A stretch of DNA of 64,000 bases, taken from positions 62,001 through 126,000 of the forward strand of contig NCGF01000002.1 in NCBI GenBank assembly GCA_002281485.1, read 5' to 3'. How positions within the stretch are numbered: position 1 is the first letter of the stretch; the number at the start of each line of letters is the position of its first letter. Source of the DNA: Sphingomonas sp. 28-66-16 (GTDB taxonomy: Bacteria; Pseudomonadota; Alphaproteobacteria; Sphingomonadales; Sphingomonadaceae). Positions 46,212 to 55,482 of this stretch are shown in pieces. A program made the position numbers and the translations under genes. The notes under the pieces were generated by a model, which was not told where the DNA came from, searched no databases, and was given only the letters and a program-made list of their open reading frames with translations.

Positions 46212-48497
46212 ATGACCGATCAGACCGATCTCCCCGAAGATTATGGTGCAGCCGGGGGCTGGGGCTCGATGCGCGGCATGGCGCGCACCCTCCGCGAGAC
46301 CCATCCAACGCCGATGGTGGTGCGCAGTCTCGGCCGGATGAACAAGCCGCGCGGCGTGATGTGCGTGTCGTGCGCCTGGCCCAAACCGGCCAATTATTCG
46401 GCGTTCGAATTCTGCGAAAACGGCGCCAAGGCGACGATGTGGGAACTGACCAGCGCGCGCTGCACGCCCGAATTCTGGAAAAACCCCGCCCATAGCGTCA
46501 CCGCGCTGCGCGCGTGGAAGGATCACGACCTCGAAAAGACCGGCCGGCTCACGCATCCGCTGCGCTACAATGCCGAGACCGATCGCTATGAAGAAGTGAG
46601 CTGGGACGAGGCGTTCGCCGCGATCGGCGCGACGCTGCAGGCGCTGCCGAGGGAAAGCGCGGTCTTCTATGCCTCGGGGCATGCCGGGCTCGAAGCCTCC
46701 TATCTCTACGCCCTGCTCGCCCGCGCCTATGGCAACAACAATCTCCCGCAAAGCTCGAACATGTGCCACGAGACGACCTCGGTCGGGCTGACCAAGGTGA
46801 TCGGCTCTCCCGTCGGCACGATCGTCTGGGACGATCTCGCCGAGACCGACGCCTTTTTCTTCTTCGGCCAGAACCCGGGCACCAACAGCCCGCGATTCCT
46901 GCATCCGATGAAGGATCTGAAGGATCGCGGCGGCAAGATCATCACCTTCAATCCGGTCATCGAACAGGGCCTGGTTTCGTTCGTCGATCCGCAAAACCCG
47001 CTGGCGATGCTGACCGGCAAGGAGACCAAGATCTCCGATCAATATCACCAGCTCAAGGCGGGAGGCGATGTCGCGGCGATTCTGGGCCTGTGCAAATGCG
47101 TGGTCGAGGCCGATGACGCGGCGCGCGCGGCAGGCAAGGCCGACGTGATCGACCACGCATTCGTCGCGCAGCACACCACCGGCTTCGACGCGTTCATCCA
47201 GTCATGCCGCGACGCGAGCTGGGCCGAGATCGAACGGGAATCGGGCCTGACCGAGGCGGCACTGCGCGAGGCGGGCGACGTCTATATCGCCGCCGAAAAG
47301 GTGATCGGCGTTTATGGCATGGGGCTCACCCAGCACACCCATGGCGCGCTCAACATCGCGATGCTGGTCAATCTGCTGCTGCTGCGCGGCAATATCGGGC
47401 GGCCGGGCGCCGGCTGCTGCCCGGTGCGCGGGCACAGCAACGTCCAGGGCCAGCGCACCGTCGGCATCGCCGAGAAGACCAAGCTGGTGCCGCTCGACAA
47501 GCTGAAGGAGCTGTTCGGCTTCGACCCCCCGACCAGGGACGGGATGAACATCGTCGAGGCGACCGAGGCGCTGTTCGAGGGCAAGGTGAAGGCATTCGTC
47601 TCGCTCGGCGGCAATCTGGTCCGCGCTGTGCCCGACCAGCAGCGGATGGAGACCGCCTGGGCGGCGCAGGAGCTGACCGTGATGGTCTCGACCAAGCTCA
47701 ATCGCAGCCATCTGTTTCCGGCCAGACAGGCCTATATCCTGCCCTGCCTCGGCCGCTTCGAGGAGGATATGCAGGCGACCGGCAATCAGAGCGTCACCAC
47801 CGAGGACAGCTTCTCGATGATCAGCGCCTCGATCGGCCACCGCGAGCCGCCCTCGGCGATGCTCAAGAGCGAACTGGCGATCGTCACGGGCATCGCCAAG
47901 GCAGCCGTGCCGCCGATGCCCGGGCTGAAGTGGGACGACTGGACCGCCGATTATTCGCTGGTCCGCGATCTGATCGAAAAGACGTACCCCGACGATTTCC
48001 GCGATTTCAACGCCCGCATGTACGAAGCCGGCGGCTTTTATCGCGGCAACGGCGCGCATGAACGGATCTGGAAGACGCCCGAAGGCAAGGCGGTGTTCAC
48101 CACCCCGGGCCAGCTCAATTCGCTGGGGTTCCAGGACGCGCCCGGCCGCTATCGGCTGATCACCCTGCGCTCGAACGATCAGTTCAACACGACGATCTAC
48201 GGCTATTCGGACCGGCTCCGCGGGCTCGAAGGGTCACGCGACATCGTGCTGATGTGCCCCGAGGACATCGACGCGGCCGGACTGACCAACGGCCAGACCG
48301 TGACGCTGATCACCGATGTCGACGACGGGCAGGACCGGCGGCTCGCCGGGTTGACGCTCACGGCCTACAAGCTGCCGCTCGGCACGATCGCCGGCTATTA
48401 TCCCGAGTGCAACGTGCTGGTGCCGGTCCAGCACCATGACGCCTTGTCAAAGACGCCCGCGTCCAAATCGGTGCCGGTGCGGATCGAGGCGGGGTGA
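46212..48497 (+). CDS. FdhF/YdeP-family molybdopterin oxidoreductase
   Basis: A 761-residue cytosolic molybdenum enzyme of the YdeP-like branch (TIGR01701-type alpha subunit). Typical features: C51-V-S-C54-AWPKP, Cys68 in FCENGAKA, the presumed molybdenum ligand Cys185 in SSNMCHETTS, and the GCCPVRGHSNVQGQRT segment. No membrane or beta subunit follows, so the electron acceptor is unknown. The mobA and fdhD genes 5.5 kb downstream would supply and activate its cofactor. In E. coli YdeP has been linked to acid resistance; that role here is not shown. Confidence 0.88.
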   Translation: MTDQTDLPEDYGAAGGWGSMRGMARTLRETHPTPMVVRSLGRMNKPRGVMCVSCAWPKPANYSAFEFCENGAKATMWELTSARCTPEFWKNPAHSVTALRAWKDHDLEKTGRLTHPLRYNAETDRYEEVSWDEAFAAIGATLQALPRESAVFYASGHAGLEASYLYALLARAYGNNNLPQSSNMCHETTSVGLTKVIGSPVGTIVWDDLAETDAFFFFGQNPGTNSPRFLHPMKDLKDRGGKIITFNPVIEQGLVSFVDPQNPLAMLTGKETKISDQYHQLKAGGDVAAILGLCKCVVEADDAARAAGKADVIDHAFVAQHTTGFDAFIQSCRDASWAEIERESGLTEAALREAGDVYIAAEKVIGVYGMGLTQHTHGALNIAMLVNLLLLRGNIGRPGAGCCPVRGHSNVQGQRTVGIAEKTKLVPLDKLKELFGFDPPTRDGMNIVEATEALFEGKVKAFVSLGGNLVRAVPDQQRMETAWAAQELTVMVSTKLNRSHLFPARQAYILPCLGRFEEDMQATGNQSVTTEDSFSMISASIGHREPPSAMLKSELAIVTGIAKAAVPPMPGLKWDDWTADYSLVRDLIEKTYPDDFRDFNARMYEAGGFYRGNGAHERIWKTPEGKAVFTTPGQLNSLGFQDAPGRYRLITLRSNDQFNTTIYGYSDRLRGLEGSRDIVLMCPEDIDAAGLTNGQTVTLITDVDDGQDRRLAGLTLTAYKLPLGTIAGYYPECNVLVPVQHHDALSKTPASKSVPVRIEAG

Positions 48498-48512
48498 AGG
48501 CCAGCGCCGCTC

Positions 48513-48929
48513 TCACTCCTGCGCGCGCGGGAGCGATTCGACATAGGCAGCGACAGCGCGGGCGTCGGCTTCGTTGAGCCGATAGGGCGGCATCGGCGGT
48601 GCCGGATTCGACCCGTCGGGGCGAATGCCGGTCTGCAGGAAATGCACGAATTGCTCGTGGCTGAAATTGGCGGGCCTGCCCGCGATCTGCGGCGCGCGGG
48701 GCATCCACGGCATGTCGATCCGCGGCGCGACGAGGAGCTCTGCCCCCTGAAGCGAGCGGCGCATATCGGGTCCCTTCGGCGTCATCGGCGTGTGGCAGTC
48801 ATTGCAGCCTGCCACGCGGGTCACGAGATATTCTCCGCGCGCCACCAGCTGTCGCGGCGTTTCCGATGCCTGATTGGCGCAACCCGCGAGCAGCGCAGCG
48901 GCGATCAGGGGCGCCGTCGTCTTGATCAT
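48513..48929 (-). CDS. Small c-type cytochrome lipoprotein
   Basis: A 138-residue lipoprotein (LLAGC, Cys17) with one haem site C42-N-D-C-H46 and a likely Met ligand in NPAPPMPPY. It resembles mono-haem cytochromes attached to periplasmic dehydrogenases. The gene faces the YdeP-type oxidoreductase tail to tail, 15 bases apart, and precedes cyoABCD on the same strand only distantly. Start chosen at 48929 because AAGGAG is well spaced. Confidence 0.88.
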   Translation of the reverse strand: MIKTTAPLIAAALLAGCANQASETPRQLVARGEYLVTRVAGCNDCHTPMTPKGPDMRRSLQGAELLVAPRIDMPWMPRAPQIAGRPANFSHEQFVHFLQTGIRPDGSNPAPPMPPYRLNEADARAVAAYVESLPRAQE

Positions 48930-49381
48930 GTCATGTCTCCTTCTGGTTCAGCCTGTCGGCGGTCGCAGCACCGCCATCGTCATGGGTCGATCAGACGTGT
49001 TCGGCGTGGGGAACGGGCGAGCGCGGCGGACCCGACGATCCCCCCCCCGGCATTTGCCGACAGCTCCAATTGACTTGTGAAGGCGCGCTACCCGAACCGC
49101 ACGCGAAGCGAACGCACGGCGCGACCGGCGCGACAAAATTGCGTCGAAGCCGCCGCTGCCGCGCGACGGATCGACGAAAAGGACCGGCTGGGATGGTTCC
49201 AGCGGCGCGCCCGATTTTTCAGATATGCCGCAGCCATGCGCCAGGTCGCGGGCGACCAGTTCCAGCCTGACGATTCACGCCGTTCGCGCGCAGGGGGGGG
49301 AGGGGGCGCGCTGTCGCTCCTGCATGAGGCGGCGGCAAACGGCCACGGTGGCGGGTAGCAAGGGCGCGTGCGCTGCGGCGG
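48930..49381. other. Intergenic region without a recognisable gene
   Basis: This 452-base stretch has homopolymer runs (nine C at about 49039-49047, eight G near 49287-49294) and weak open frames on both strands that match no family I recognise. A decayed gene is possible. It includes the promoter of the leftward cytochrome gene. Confidence 0.4.
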
Positions 49382-49543
49382 TTATGCCTCGTCACGGTCC
49401 TTGTAATTGGGCTTGCCACCGACCGATTTCGGGTAATCGTCCGGTGTCACGCTCGACTGATTGTCGACCGCCTGACGATCGTCGGGATCGCGCGCGCTGC
49501 CGTCGTTCTTGGTGTCGCCGGCGGGCTTGTTGGGCTGGTTCAT
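49382..49543 (-). CDS. Very small hydrophilic protein, unknown function
   Basis: A 53-residue protein rich in Asp, Asn, Lys, Gln and Pro (MNQPNKPAGDTKNDGS...), with no hydrophobic segment; probably unstructured. A strong RBS (GGAGAAGACC) precedes the ATG at 49543, which supports translation. Composition resembles small stress-inducible hydrophilic proteins, but this is only a resemblance. Confidence 0.6.
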   Translation of the reverse strand: MNQPNKPAGDTKNDGSARDPDDRQAVDNQSSVTPDDYPKSVGGKPNYKDRDEA

Positions 49544-49850
49544 GGTCTTCTCCTTCCCAGCCCTAACGGATCGGCGGCAGTCGCGTTGCAATGGCCGTCA
49601 CCACGCCAGCTTGCCCGCCGCGCGCCGACCAGCAGGATAGAGGCGCGCTGGCGATGATTCCGAAATCACCCGCTGTGGCACCCGACATCGTCCGAGCCAG
49701 CGCTCGCCCCCAATCGCGCCAGCCGGGAGTCCACGGCGAAGAGACACCGCTGCCATGGGGTGGACGCGCGACATCGCTCCACCAGCGCGTGACCGGGTTA
49801 TCGAACAGGGCGGACATAGCGATGGCTCAGCGCCCCTGCGGCAGGTGCCG
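49544..49850. other. Intergenic region between cyoD and the small hydrophilic gene
   Basis: 307 bases. Open frames exist on both strands but have no recognisable similarity and poor codon patterns. It should hold the transcription stop of the cyo operon and the promoter of the 53-residue gene; I cannot point to a clear terminator. Confidence 0.4.
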
Positions 49851-50165
49851 CTACATCATCCGCGCACGCAGGTTCATCAGGATCACCAGCGTACCCGACA
49901 CCATCAGCACGATGATCAGCGTCGAGAACAGGATCAGCCGCAAATCGTCGCGCGCCGACCGCGCCAGCGTGATGTGCAGGAAGAAGCGGAAATGGACGAT
50001 CATCTGTACCAGGCCGAGCGCCAGCACGATGCCAAGCGTCGTCGCGGCCCCAAAGCTCGGCCAGCGCACCGCCGCGAATGCGGCCACCGTCAGGATCAGC
50101 GCGCATCCATAGCCGATCAGATAGCTGCGGATGTCGGCGCGTCGGTGCTGGTTCGGGTCGCTCAT
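49851..50165 (-). CDS. cyoD: Cytochrome bo3 quinol oxidase subunit IV
   Basis: A 104-residue protein with three membrane helices (about 15-35, 42-62 and 78-98), the CyoD pattern (IGYGCALILTVAAF; MIVHFRFFLHI). It stabilises the copper-binding core of the oxidase. Start overlaps the cyoC stop by 4 bases (50162-50165), the last of the three overlaps in the operon. Confidence 0.92.
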   Translation of the reverse strand: MSDPNQHRRADIRSYLIGYGCALILTVAAFAAVRWPSFGAATTLGIVLALGLVQMIVHFRFFLHITLARSARDDLRLILFSTLIIVLMVSGTLVILMNLRARMM

Positions 50166-50788
50166 CGGATCAGCCCCGGCAGATAGACGACCGAGAAGAT
50201 CGCGATCCAGATGATGTCGAGGAAATGCCAGAACAGCCCGAGCCGCAGCACGTTGATCTTCACCCGTTCGTCGCGGCCGAAGATGCGGAGTTGCGCCATC
50301 ATCACGACGATCCAGAGGCAGCCGACCGCAACGTGCAGCCCGTGCAGCGGCACCAGCGCGAAGAAGCTCGACAGATAGCCGCTGCGGCTCGGCACCGCGC
50401 CGTCGCCGATCATCACTGCGAAATCGCGGAGCTCGAACCCCAGAAAGGCGAGACCGAGGACCAGCGTCACCGCCAGCCAGCCCAGCAATGCCCTGGGTCC
50501 CCGGCCATGCTTCAGCGCCACCGATGCCATGCCGAAGGTCAGGCTGCTCGTCAGCAGGATCAGCGTATCGATGAAGGCGGGGACGAGCCTGTACGTCTGC
50601 GCCGGCGTCGGCCCGCCGGCGGTGCCCGCCAGCATCGCGCCATAGGTTGCAAACAGCAGCGCGAAGAGCACCGCATCGCTCATCAGGAACACCCAGAAGC
50701 CGAACACGTCGGCACCCGCCTGCACATGGGTCTCGGCGTCGCTGTCCCCCAGGTTGATCCCGGCGTGCCTGACCTCGCTCGCGCTCAT
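50162..50788 (-). CDS. cyoC: Cytochrome bo3 quinol oxidase subunit III
   Basis: A 208-residue protein with five predicted helices, the haem-copper oxidase subunit III fold (FGFWVFLMSDAVLFALLFATY near the N terminus; HGLHVAVGCLWIVVMM). The ATG at 50788 overlaps the cyoB stop; the open frame upstream is not used. Part of cyoABCD in the inner membrane. Confidence 0.93.
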   Translation of the reverse strand: MSASEVRHAGINLGDSDAETHVQAGADVFGFWVFLMSDAVLFALLFATYGAMLAGTAGGPTPAQTYRLVPAFIDTLILLTSSLTFGMASVALKHGRGPRALLGWLAVTLVLGLAFLGFELRDFAVMIGDGAVPSRSGYLSSFFALVPLHGLHVAVGCLWIVVMMAQLRIFGRDERVKINVLRLGLFWHFLDIIWIAIFSVVYLPGLIR

Positions 50789-52872
50789 GCCGCCACCTCG
50801 GCGAGACCCTGATTGGCGGCGGTGGTCTCGATCTCGCGCGGGATCGGGCGCGCGGCGGCGAGTGTGGCGCGCCAGGCGCGATCGATCCGCTCGACGTCGG
50901 CCGCCGCGACGGTGCGGTGCGTGTCGCGGACGAAGCTGCGCGCTATCACCGTGGAAACGACGCCGATCATCGCGAGGATCGCCAGCCACCACATATGCCA
51001 GACCAGCCCGAAGGCGGTTGCCGCCCCCAATACCCCGAGGATCGGGCCGACCGCCGAATTTTTGGGGAGCTCGATAGCCTCGTAGCGCTCGGGCGCCGGA
51101 TAGGCATTCCCGTCGTCATGCTTCGCCTTGTAAAACGGATCGCGGCCAGTGACGGTCGGCACCACGGCATAGTTATGGTCGGGGGGCGGCGCTGCGATCG
51201 ACCATTCGAGCCCGCGCCCGTCCCAGGGATCGCCCGCAGCGACGCGATTGTCGGCCCGGTCGCGAATGCTCACCCAAAGCTGGACCGCGAGTGACACGAG
51301 CGCGGCGAGCAGCACCAGCGCCCCGACCATCGCGACATAGAGCCAGGGCCGGAAGGCGGGTTCGAAAATCTCCGCCGTCCGTCGCGCCATCCCGCCCGCG
51401 CCGAGCACATAGAGCGGCATGAAGGCGAGATAGAAACCGCCCACCCAGCACCCGAACGCGATCCGCCCCCACCGCTCGTCGAGGCGAAAGCCGAACGCCT
51501 TGGGGAACCAGTAATGATAGCCCGCGAGCATGCCGTAGAGCAGCCCGGGGATCAGCATGTTGTGGAAATGCGCCACCAGGAACAGCGTGTTGTGGACGAG
51601 ATAGTCGAGCGGCGGAAACGCGAGGATGATGCCGGTCAGCCCGCCGAGCACGAAGGTCATCATGAAGGCGAGCGAATAGAGCATCGGCACGCTGAAGCGC
51701 ACCCGCCCCATGAACATCGTCCAGATCCAGTCATAGATCTTGACCCCCGTCGGCACGCCGATCGTCATCGTCGCGATGCCGAATACCGCGTTGACGTTCG
51801 CGCTCTGCCCCATCGTGAAGAAGTGATGGACCCATACGGTGAACGACAGCACCGCGATGACGATCGTCGCGATCACCAGCGATTGATAGCCGTACAGTTC
51901 CTTGGTCGAGAAGGTCGAGACGACTTCGGAATAGACCCCGAACGCCGGGAGAATCAGAATATAGACCTCGGGATGACCGAACAGCCAGAAGAGGTTGGCA
52001 TAGTTCATCATGTTGCCGCCGAGATCGTTGGTGAAGAAATGGAATCCCAGATAGCGGTCAAGCGCGAGCAGGGCAGTCGCGACCGTCAGCGGCGGCATCG
52101 CGAAGATCATCAGGATGCTGGTGGTGAGCGACGTCCAGCAGAACATCGGCATCCGCATCAGCGTCATCCCCGGGCAACGCCCCTTGTAGAGCGTGACCGC
52201 GAAATTGACCCCCGTCAGCGTCGACGCGATCGACCCGAGCGTCACCGCCCAGATCCAGTAGTCGGGCCCGACCCCGGGGGAGAAGCCGAGTTCGGTATAG
52301 GGCGGGTAGCCGGTCCAGCCGCCGGTCGAGAAGGTGCCGATGACCAGCGACACCATCATGATCCCCGCCGCCCCGCCGGTCAGCCACAGGCTGATCGAAT
52401 TGAGCAGCGGAAAGGCGACGTCGCGCGCGCCGATCTGCAGCGGCATGACGTAATTGATCGCCCCGGTCAGGAACGGCATCGCCATGAAGAAGATCATGAT
52501 GCTGCCATGCGTGCTGAACAATTGCGCGAAATGATCGGGCTCGACGATGCCGGGCGCGTTGATCGCGCTCGCCTGCTGCGCGCGCATCACCACCCCTTCG
52601 ATCAGCGCGCGCGCCAGCATCACGAACGCCAGCGCGATGTACATGATGCCGATCTTCTTGTGGTCGAGGCTGGTGAACCAGTTGCGCCACAGATAGCGCC
52701 ACTTGCCGAGCATCGTGATTAGGATGACGGCACCGATCGCGCCGAGCACGACGATCGCTGCCGCGCCGGCCCCGATCAGTTCGTCGAGCGTCGGGTTCTG
52801 CCAGGCGCGCACGAAGACCAGCGCGTGCCAGTCGAAGCGGCCGAGCAGCGCGGGCCAGACCGGGTCGCTCAT
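50785..52872 (-). CDS. cyoB: Cytochrome bo3 quinol oxidase subunit I
   Basis: The 695-residue catalytic subunit: about 15 membrane helices, haem and CuB ligands in FGHPEVYI, HHFFTMG and VAHFHNML segments. It reduces oxygen to water with quinol electrons and pumps protons. Family length is about 660-690. Its start overlaps the cyoA stop by 4 bases and its stop overlaps cyoC. Confidence 0.95.
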   Translation of the reverse strand: MSDPVWPALLGRFDWHALVFVRAWQNPTLDELIGAGAAAIVVLGAIGAVILITMLGKWRYLWRNWFTSLDHKKIGIMYIALAFVMLARALIEGVVMRAQQASAINAPGIVEPDHFAQLFSTHGSIMIFFMAMPFLTGAINYVMPLQIGARDVAFPLLNSISLWLTGGAAGIMMVSLVIGTFSTGGWTGYPPYTELGFSPGVGPDYWIWAVTLGSIASTLTGVNFAVTLYKGRCPGMTLMRMPMFCWTSLTTSILMIFAMPPLTVATALLALDRYLGFHFFTNDLGGNMMNYANLFWLFGHPEVYILILPAFGVYSEVVSTFSTKELYGYQSLVIATIVIAVLSFTVWVHHFFTMGQSANVNAVFGIATMTIGVPTGVKIYDWIWTMFMGRVRFSVPMLYSLAFMMTFVLGGLTGIILAFPPLDYLVHNTLFLVAHFHNMLIPGLLYGMLAGYHYWFPKAFGFRLDERWGRIAFGCWVGGFYLAFMPLYVLGAGGMARRTAEIFEPAFRPWLYVAMVGALVLLAALVSLAVQLWVSIRDRADNRVAAGDPWDGRGLEWSIAAPPPDHNYAVVPTVTGRDPFYKAKHDDGNAYPAPERYEAIELPKNSAVGPILGVLGAATAFGLVWHMWWLAILAMIGVVSTVIARSFVRDTHRTVAAADVERIDRAWRATLAAARPIPREIETTAANQGLAEVAA

Positions 52873-53726
52873 CGCTTCATCTCCATCGACGATGCATCGC
52901 GCGACAGGATGGTGTCGAACAGCCCGGCGGGCACGGTCGAATAGAAGATCGGCTGGGGCGGCGTGCTCCTGGCGAACAGTCGCGCAAAGGCGGCCTGATC
53001 GAGCGGATGATCGGCGGCATGCACCCGATCGAGCCAGCGCCGATAGCCGGCCGGCGGCAGCGCGATGACGGCGAATTTCTGCCGCGCAAAGCCGGTGCCG
53101 TTATACTGGACATTGGCGCCCCGATAGATGCCGGGCGCACTGGCGGCGAGGTTCAGTTGGGTGCGCATCCCCGCCATCGCATAGATTTGCCCCGCCAGCC
53201 GGGGGATCAGCATCGCCTGCATCACCGTGCCGCTGGTCAGGCTGATCCGGACCGGGCGGCCGACCGGAATCGCGAGCTGGTTGACACTCGCGATGTGCTG
53301 GTCGGGATAGATGAACAGCCATTTCCAATCGAGCGCGATCGCCTGGATTTCGAGCGGCGGCTGCGCGCCCGCGATCGGTCGATAGGGATCGAGCCGGTGG
53401 GTATAATCCCACAGCAGGACGCTAAGGCCGATGACGATGCCGGTCGGGGGCACCCAGATCAGCCCTTCGAGCCACCAGGAAAAATGCCATTTGGTCTGAA
53501 AGGCATTGTCCTTGTTCGACAGCCGGTAATGCCAGGCGATCAGCGGCGTCAGCAGCAGCACGGGCCCGGCGACGAACACCAGCACGATCGCGAGCATGAA
53601 ATAAAGGTGGCGCTGCGCCTCGGCGACCGGCCCGGCGGCATGCAGCGCGCCGAGCGCGATCGCATGGCAGCTACTGATCAGCGGCAGCGTGGTGAGCGCC
53701 GATAGTCGGACAAGGGTCGACCGCAT
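52869..53726 (-). CDS. cyoA: Cytochrome bo3 quinol oxidase subunit II
   Basis: A 285-residue lipoprotein (LISSC, Cys20) with two helices (about 41-66 and 88-108) and a periplasmic cupredoxin domain without the CuA cysteine pair, so it is a quinol and not a cytochrome c oxidase. First gene of cyoABCD. ATG at 53726 is used; a GTG directly before it is an alternative. No cyoE (haem O synthase) gene follows. Confidence 0.93.
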   Translation of the reverse strand: MRSTLVRLSALTTLPLISSCHAIALGALHAAGPVAEAQRHLYFMLAIVLVFVAGPVLLLTPLIAWHYRLSNKDNAFQTKWHFSWWLEGLIWVPPTGIVIGLSVLLWDYTHRLDPYRPIAGAQPPLEIQAIALDWKWLFIYPDQHIASVNQLAIPVGRPVRISLTSGTVMQAMLIPRLAGQIYAMAGMRTQLNLAASAPGIYRGANVQYNGTGFARQKFAVIALPPAGYRRWLDRVHAADHPLDQAAFARLFARSTPPQPIFYSTVPAGLFDTILSRDASSMEMKR

Positions 53727-53977
53727 CACATCTCGTTCCGGGGCCGGCCGGCCATCGATCGCAAGCGCCTTTCCTTGATCATCATTGCCACCACCCGTCG
53801 CGAACCGTTAGACGACGTCCAGAGTAGAAACGACGCCTAGGCGAAATGATCCCCGACGAAAGCCGTTCCACGGGCGTTTGATTTGACGGGGCATGGACAT
53901 TCCGGCGGCGCCGGCTCGCGCGACCGATCCGGCTGCCGGGGCGTTGATGGCGATCATCGGATTGGGAAAGGCTGAGG

Positions 53978-54517
53978 GTGCGGGTGCTCGGGGCGATCAT
54001 GGCTGGCGGCCGGTCTCGGCGGTTCGGCGCCGACAAGGCACGGGCGCAGTGGAACGGCGAAGCGCTGATCGCGCACAGCGTCGCCAGGCTCGCACCGCAA
54101 GTCGATGCGCTGGTGGTCTGCGGCCCGAGCTGGCGCGGCGTGGCCGCGCTCCCCGACCGGCCAGCGCCCGATCTCGGGCCGCTCGCCGCGATCAACGCGG
54201 CGCTGCATCATGGCGCGGCGCAGGGTTTTGACGCCGTCCTGTCGGTGCCCGTCGACGTACAACCGTTGCCGGATGCCCTGTGCACGCTGCTGGCCGGAAT
54301 AGGCGCGGCCGTCCTCGATGGACAGAAGGCGATCGGATGGTGGCCGGTCGCGCTCGCCACGCGGCTCGACGGCCATATCGCCGCCGGTGGCCGATCGCTC
54401 GACTCCTGGATCGCGGTCGCCGGGTGTCGTCGCATCGACGATACGGCATGGGGTCTGGTCAACGTCAATCGGCCCGACGATCTTCAGCGGCTGATCGACC
54501 AACGGGAGACGCCATGA
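53978..54517 (+). CDS. mobA: Molybdenum cofactor guanylyltransferase
   Basis: Attaches GMP to molybdopterin to form the bis-MGD cofactor used by enzymes such as the YdeP/FdhF protein encoded 5.5 kb upstream. The 179-residue protein starts VLGAIMAGGRSRRFGADK (3-20), the nucleotidyltransferase motif. GTG start at 53978. Its stop overlaps the fdhD start by 4 bases, so the two are coupled. Divergent from cyoA across 250 bases. Confidence 0.92.
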   Translation: MRVLGAIMAGGRSRRFGADKARAQWNGEALIAHSVARLAPQVDALVVCGPSWRGVAALPDRPAPDLGPLAAINAALHHGAAQGFDAVLSVPVDVQPLPDALCTLLAGIGAAVLDGQKAIGWWPVALATRLDGHIAAGGRSLDSWIAVAGCRRIDDTAWGLVNVNRPDDLQRLIDQRETP

Positions 54518-55332
54518 CCGCCAGCCAGAACCAGCCAAGCGCCATCCGCGAGGTTTCGGTCCAGCGCATGACGTACGACACCGCCGCCGCGACGCCGGGT
54601 TCGCGCGCCGTGCCCATCGAGGCGCCGATCGCGCTGGAGTTCAACGGCATCGGCTATGCCGTCATGATGGGAACGCCCAGCGACCTCGAGGATTTCGTCG
54701 CGGGCTTCACGATCAGCGAAGGATTGGCGACCGCAGACGAGATCACCGAACCGAGCGTCAGCGAACTGGCCGGCGGCTGGATCGTGCGGGCGCAACTGCC
54801 CGATCGATCGATGCCGCGCATCCTCGAGCGGGCGCGCAACCGGGTGTCCGAAAGCGGCTGCGGGATTTGCGGGATCGACAGCATCGCTGCGGCGCTCGCC
54901 CCCCTGCCGCCGGTGCGGGCGGGCATTTCGGTCGATCGCGCGGCGATCGCGCGCGCGCTCGCGCGGCTTCGCGATCATCAAATGCTCGGGCGGGCGACGG
55001 GGGCGACGCACGCGGCGGCGTTTTGCAGCCCGGCGGGGGACATCGTGCTCGGGCGCGAGGACGTCGGCCGCCATAACGCGCTCGACAAGCTGATCGGCGG
55101 GCTGGCGCGGCAGGGCACCGCGACCGCCGCCGGGTTCGTGGTGCTCACCGCGCGGTGCAGCCAGGAACTGGTCGAAAAGGCAGTCCGCGCCGGTTTTCCG
55201 ATGGTGGTGACGATCAGCGCGCCGACGAGCCTCGCCGTCGATCGTGCGCGCGAAGCCGGGCTCGCGCTGGCGGTGCTGGCGCGCGACGATACGATGCTCG
55301 TTGTCAACGATCCGCGCTCCTCCTTCGGATAG
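54514..55332 (+). CDS. fdhD: Formate dehydrogenase accessory sulfurtransferase FdhD
   Basis: Transfers sulfur from cysteine desulfurase to the molybdenum centre of formate dehydrogenase-type enzymes. The 272-residue protein has the conserved C116-G-I-C119 and the later GREDVGRHNALDKLIG segment (about 186-201). The ATG at 54514 overlaps mobA. It probably serves the YdeP/FdhF-like enzyme of this region. Confidence 0.94.
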   Translation: MTASQNQPSAIREVSVQRMTYDTAAATPGSRAVPIEAPIALEFNGIGYAVMMGTPSDLEDFVAGFTISEGLATADEITEPSVSELAGGWIVRAQLPDRSMPRILERARNRVSESGCGICGIDSIAAALAPLPPVRAGISVDRAAIARALARLRDHQMLGRATGATHAAAFCSPAGDIVLGREDVGRHNALDKLIGGLARQGTATAAGFVVLTARCSQELVEKAVRAGFPMVVTISAPTSLAVDRAREAGLALAVLARDDTMLVVNDPRSSFG

Positions 55333-55428
55333 ATGCGGGCGATCATCGGCGCGCGATCCTTCTCCCGCACCTTCGGCCGCGCACCACCCCAATATCTGTT
55401 GCTGCGGCGGATCAGCCTCGTCGCATGA
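55333..55428 (+). pseudogene. Possible fragment of an AraC-family regulator
   Basis: Directly after the fdhD stop, a 31-codon frame reads SFSRTFGRAPPQYLLLRRIS, which resembles the helix-turn-helix region of AraC-type regulators (F-S-R-x-F...P-x-x-Y-L-L-x-R-R-I). No upstream part of such a gene exists, so it would be a relic. The match is short and could be chance. Confidence 0.28.
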
Positions 55429-55482
55429 TCGGGTGTACGCCGCGCGCGTTTCGCCACGCGACCCGGTGACCCAGCGCAGGCG

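Noticed and set aside
49563-49817. Open frame of 84 codons on the minus strand downstream of cyoD
   Set aside because: No ribosome-binding site or known pattern; GC artefact is more likely.
53838-53880. Possible EcfG-type promoter (GGAAC-N16-CATT) leading toward cyoA
   Set aside because: The -10 element has one mismatch and the distance to the cyoA start is more than 100 bases; too weak without other data.
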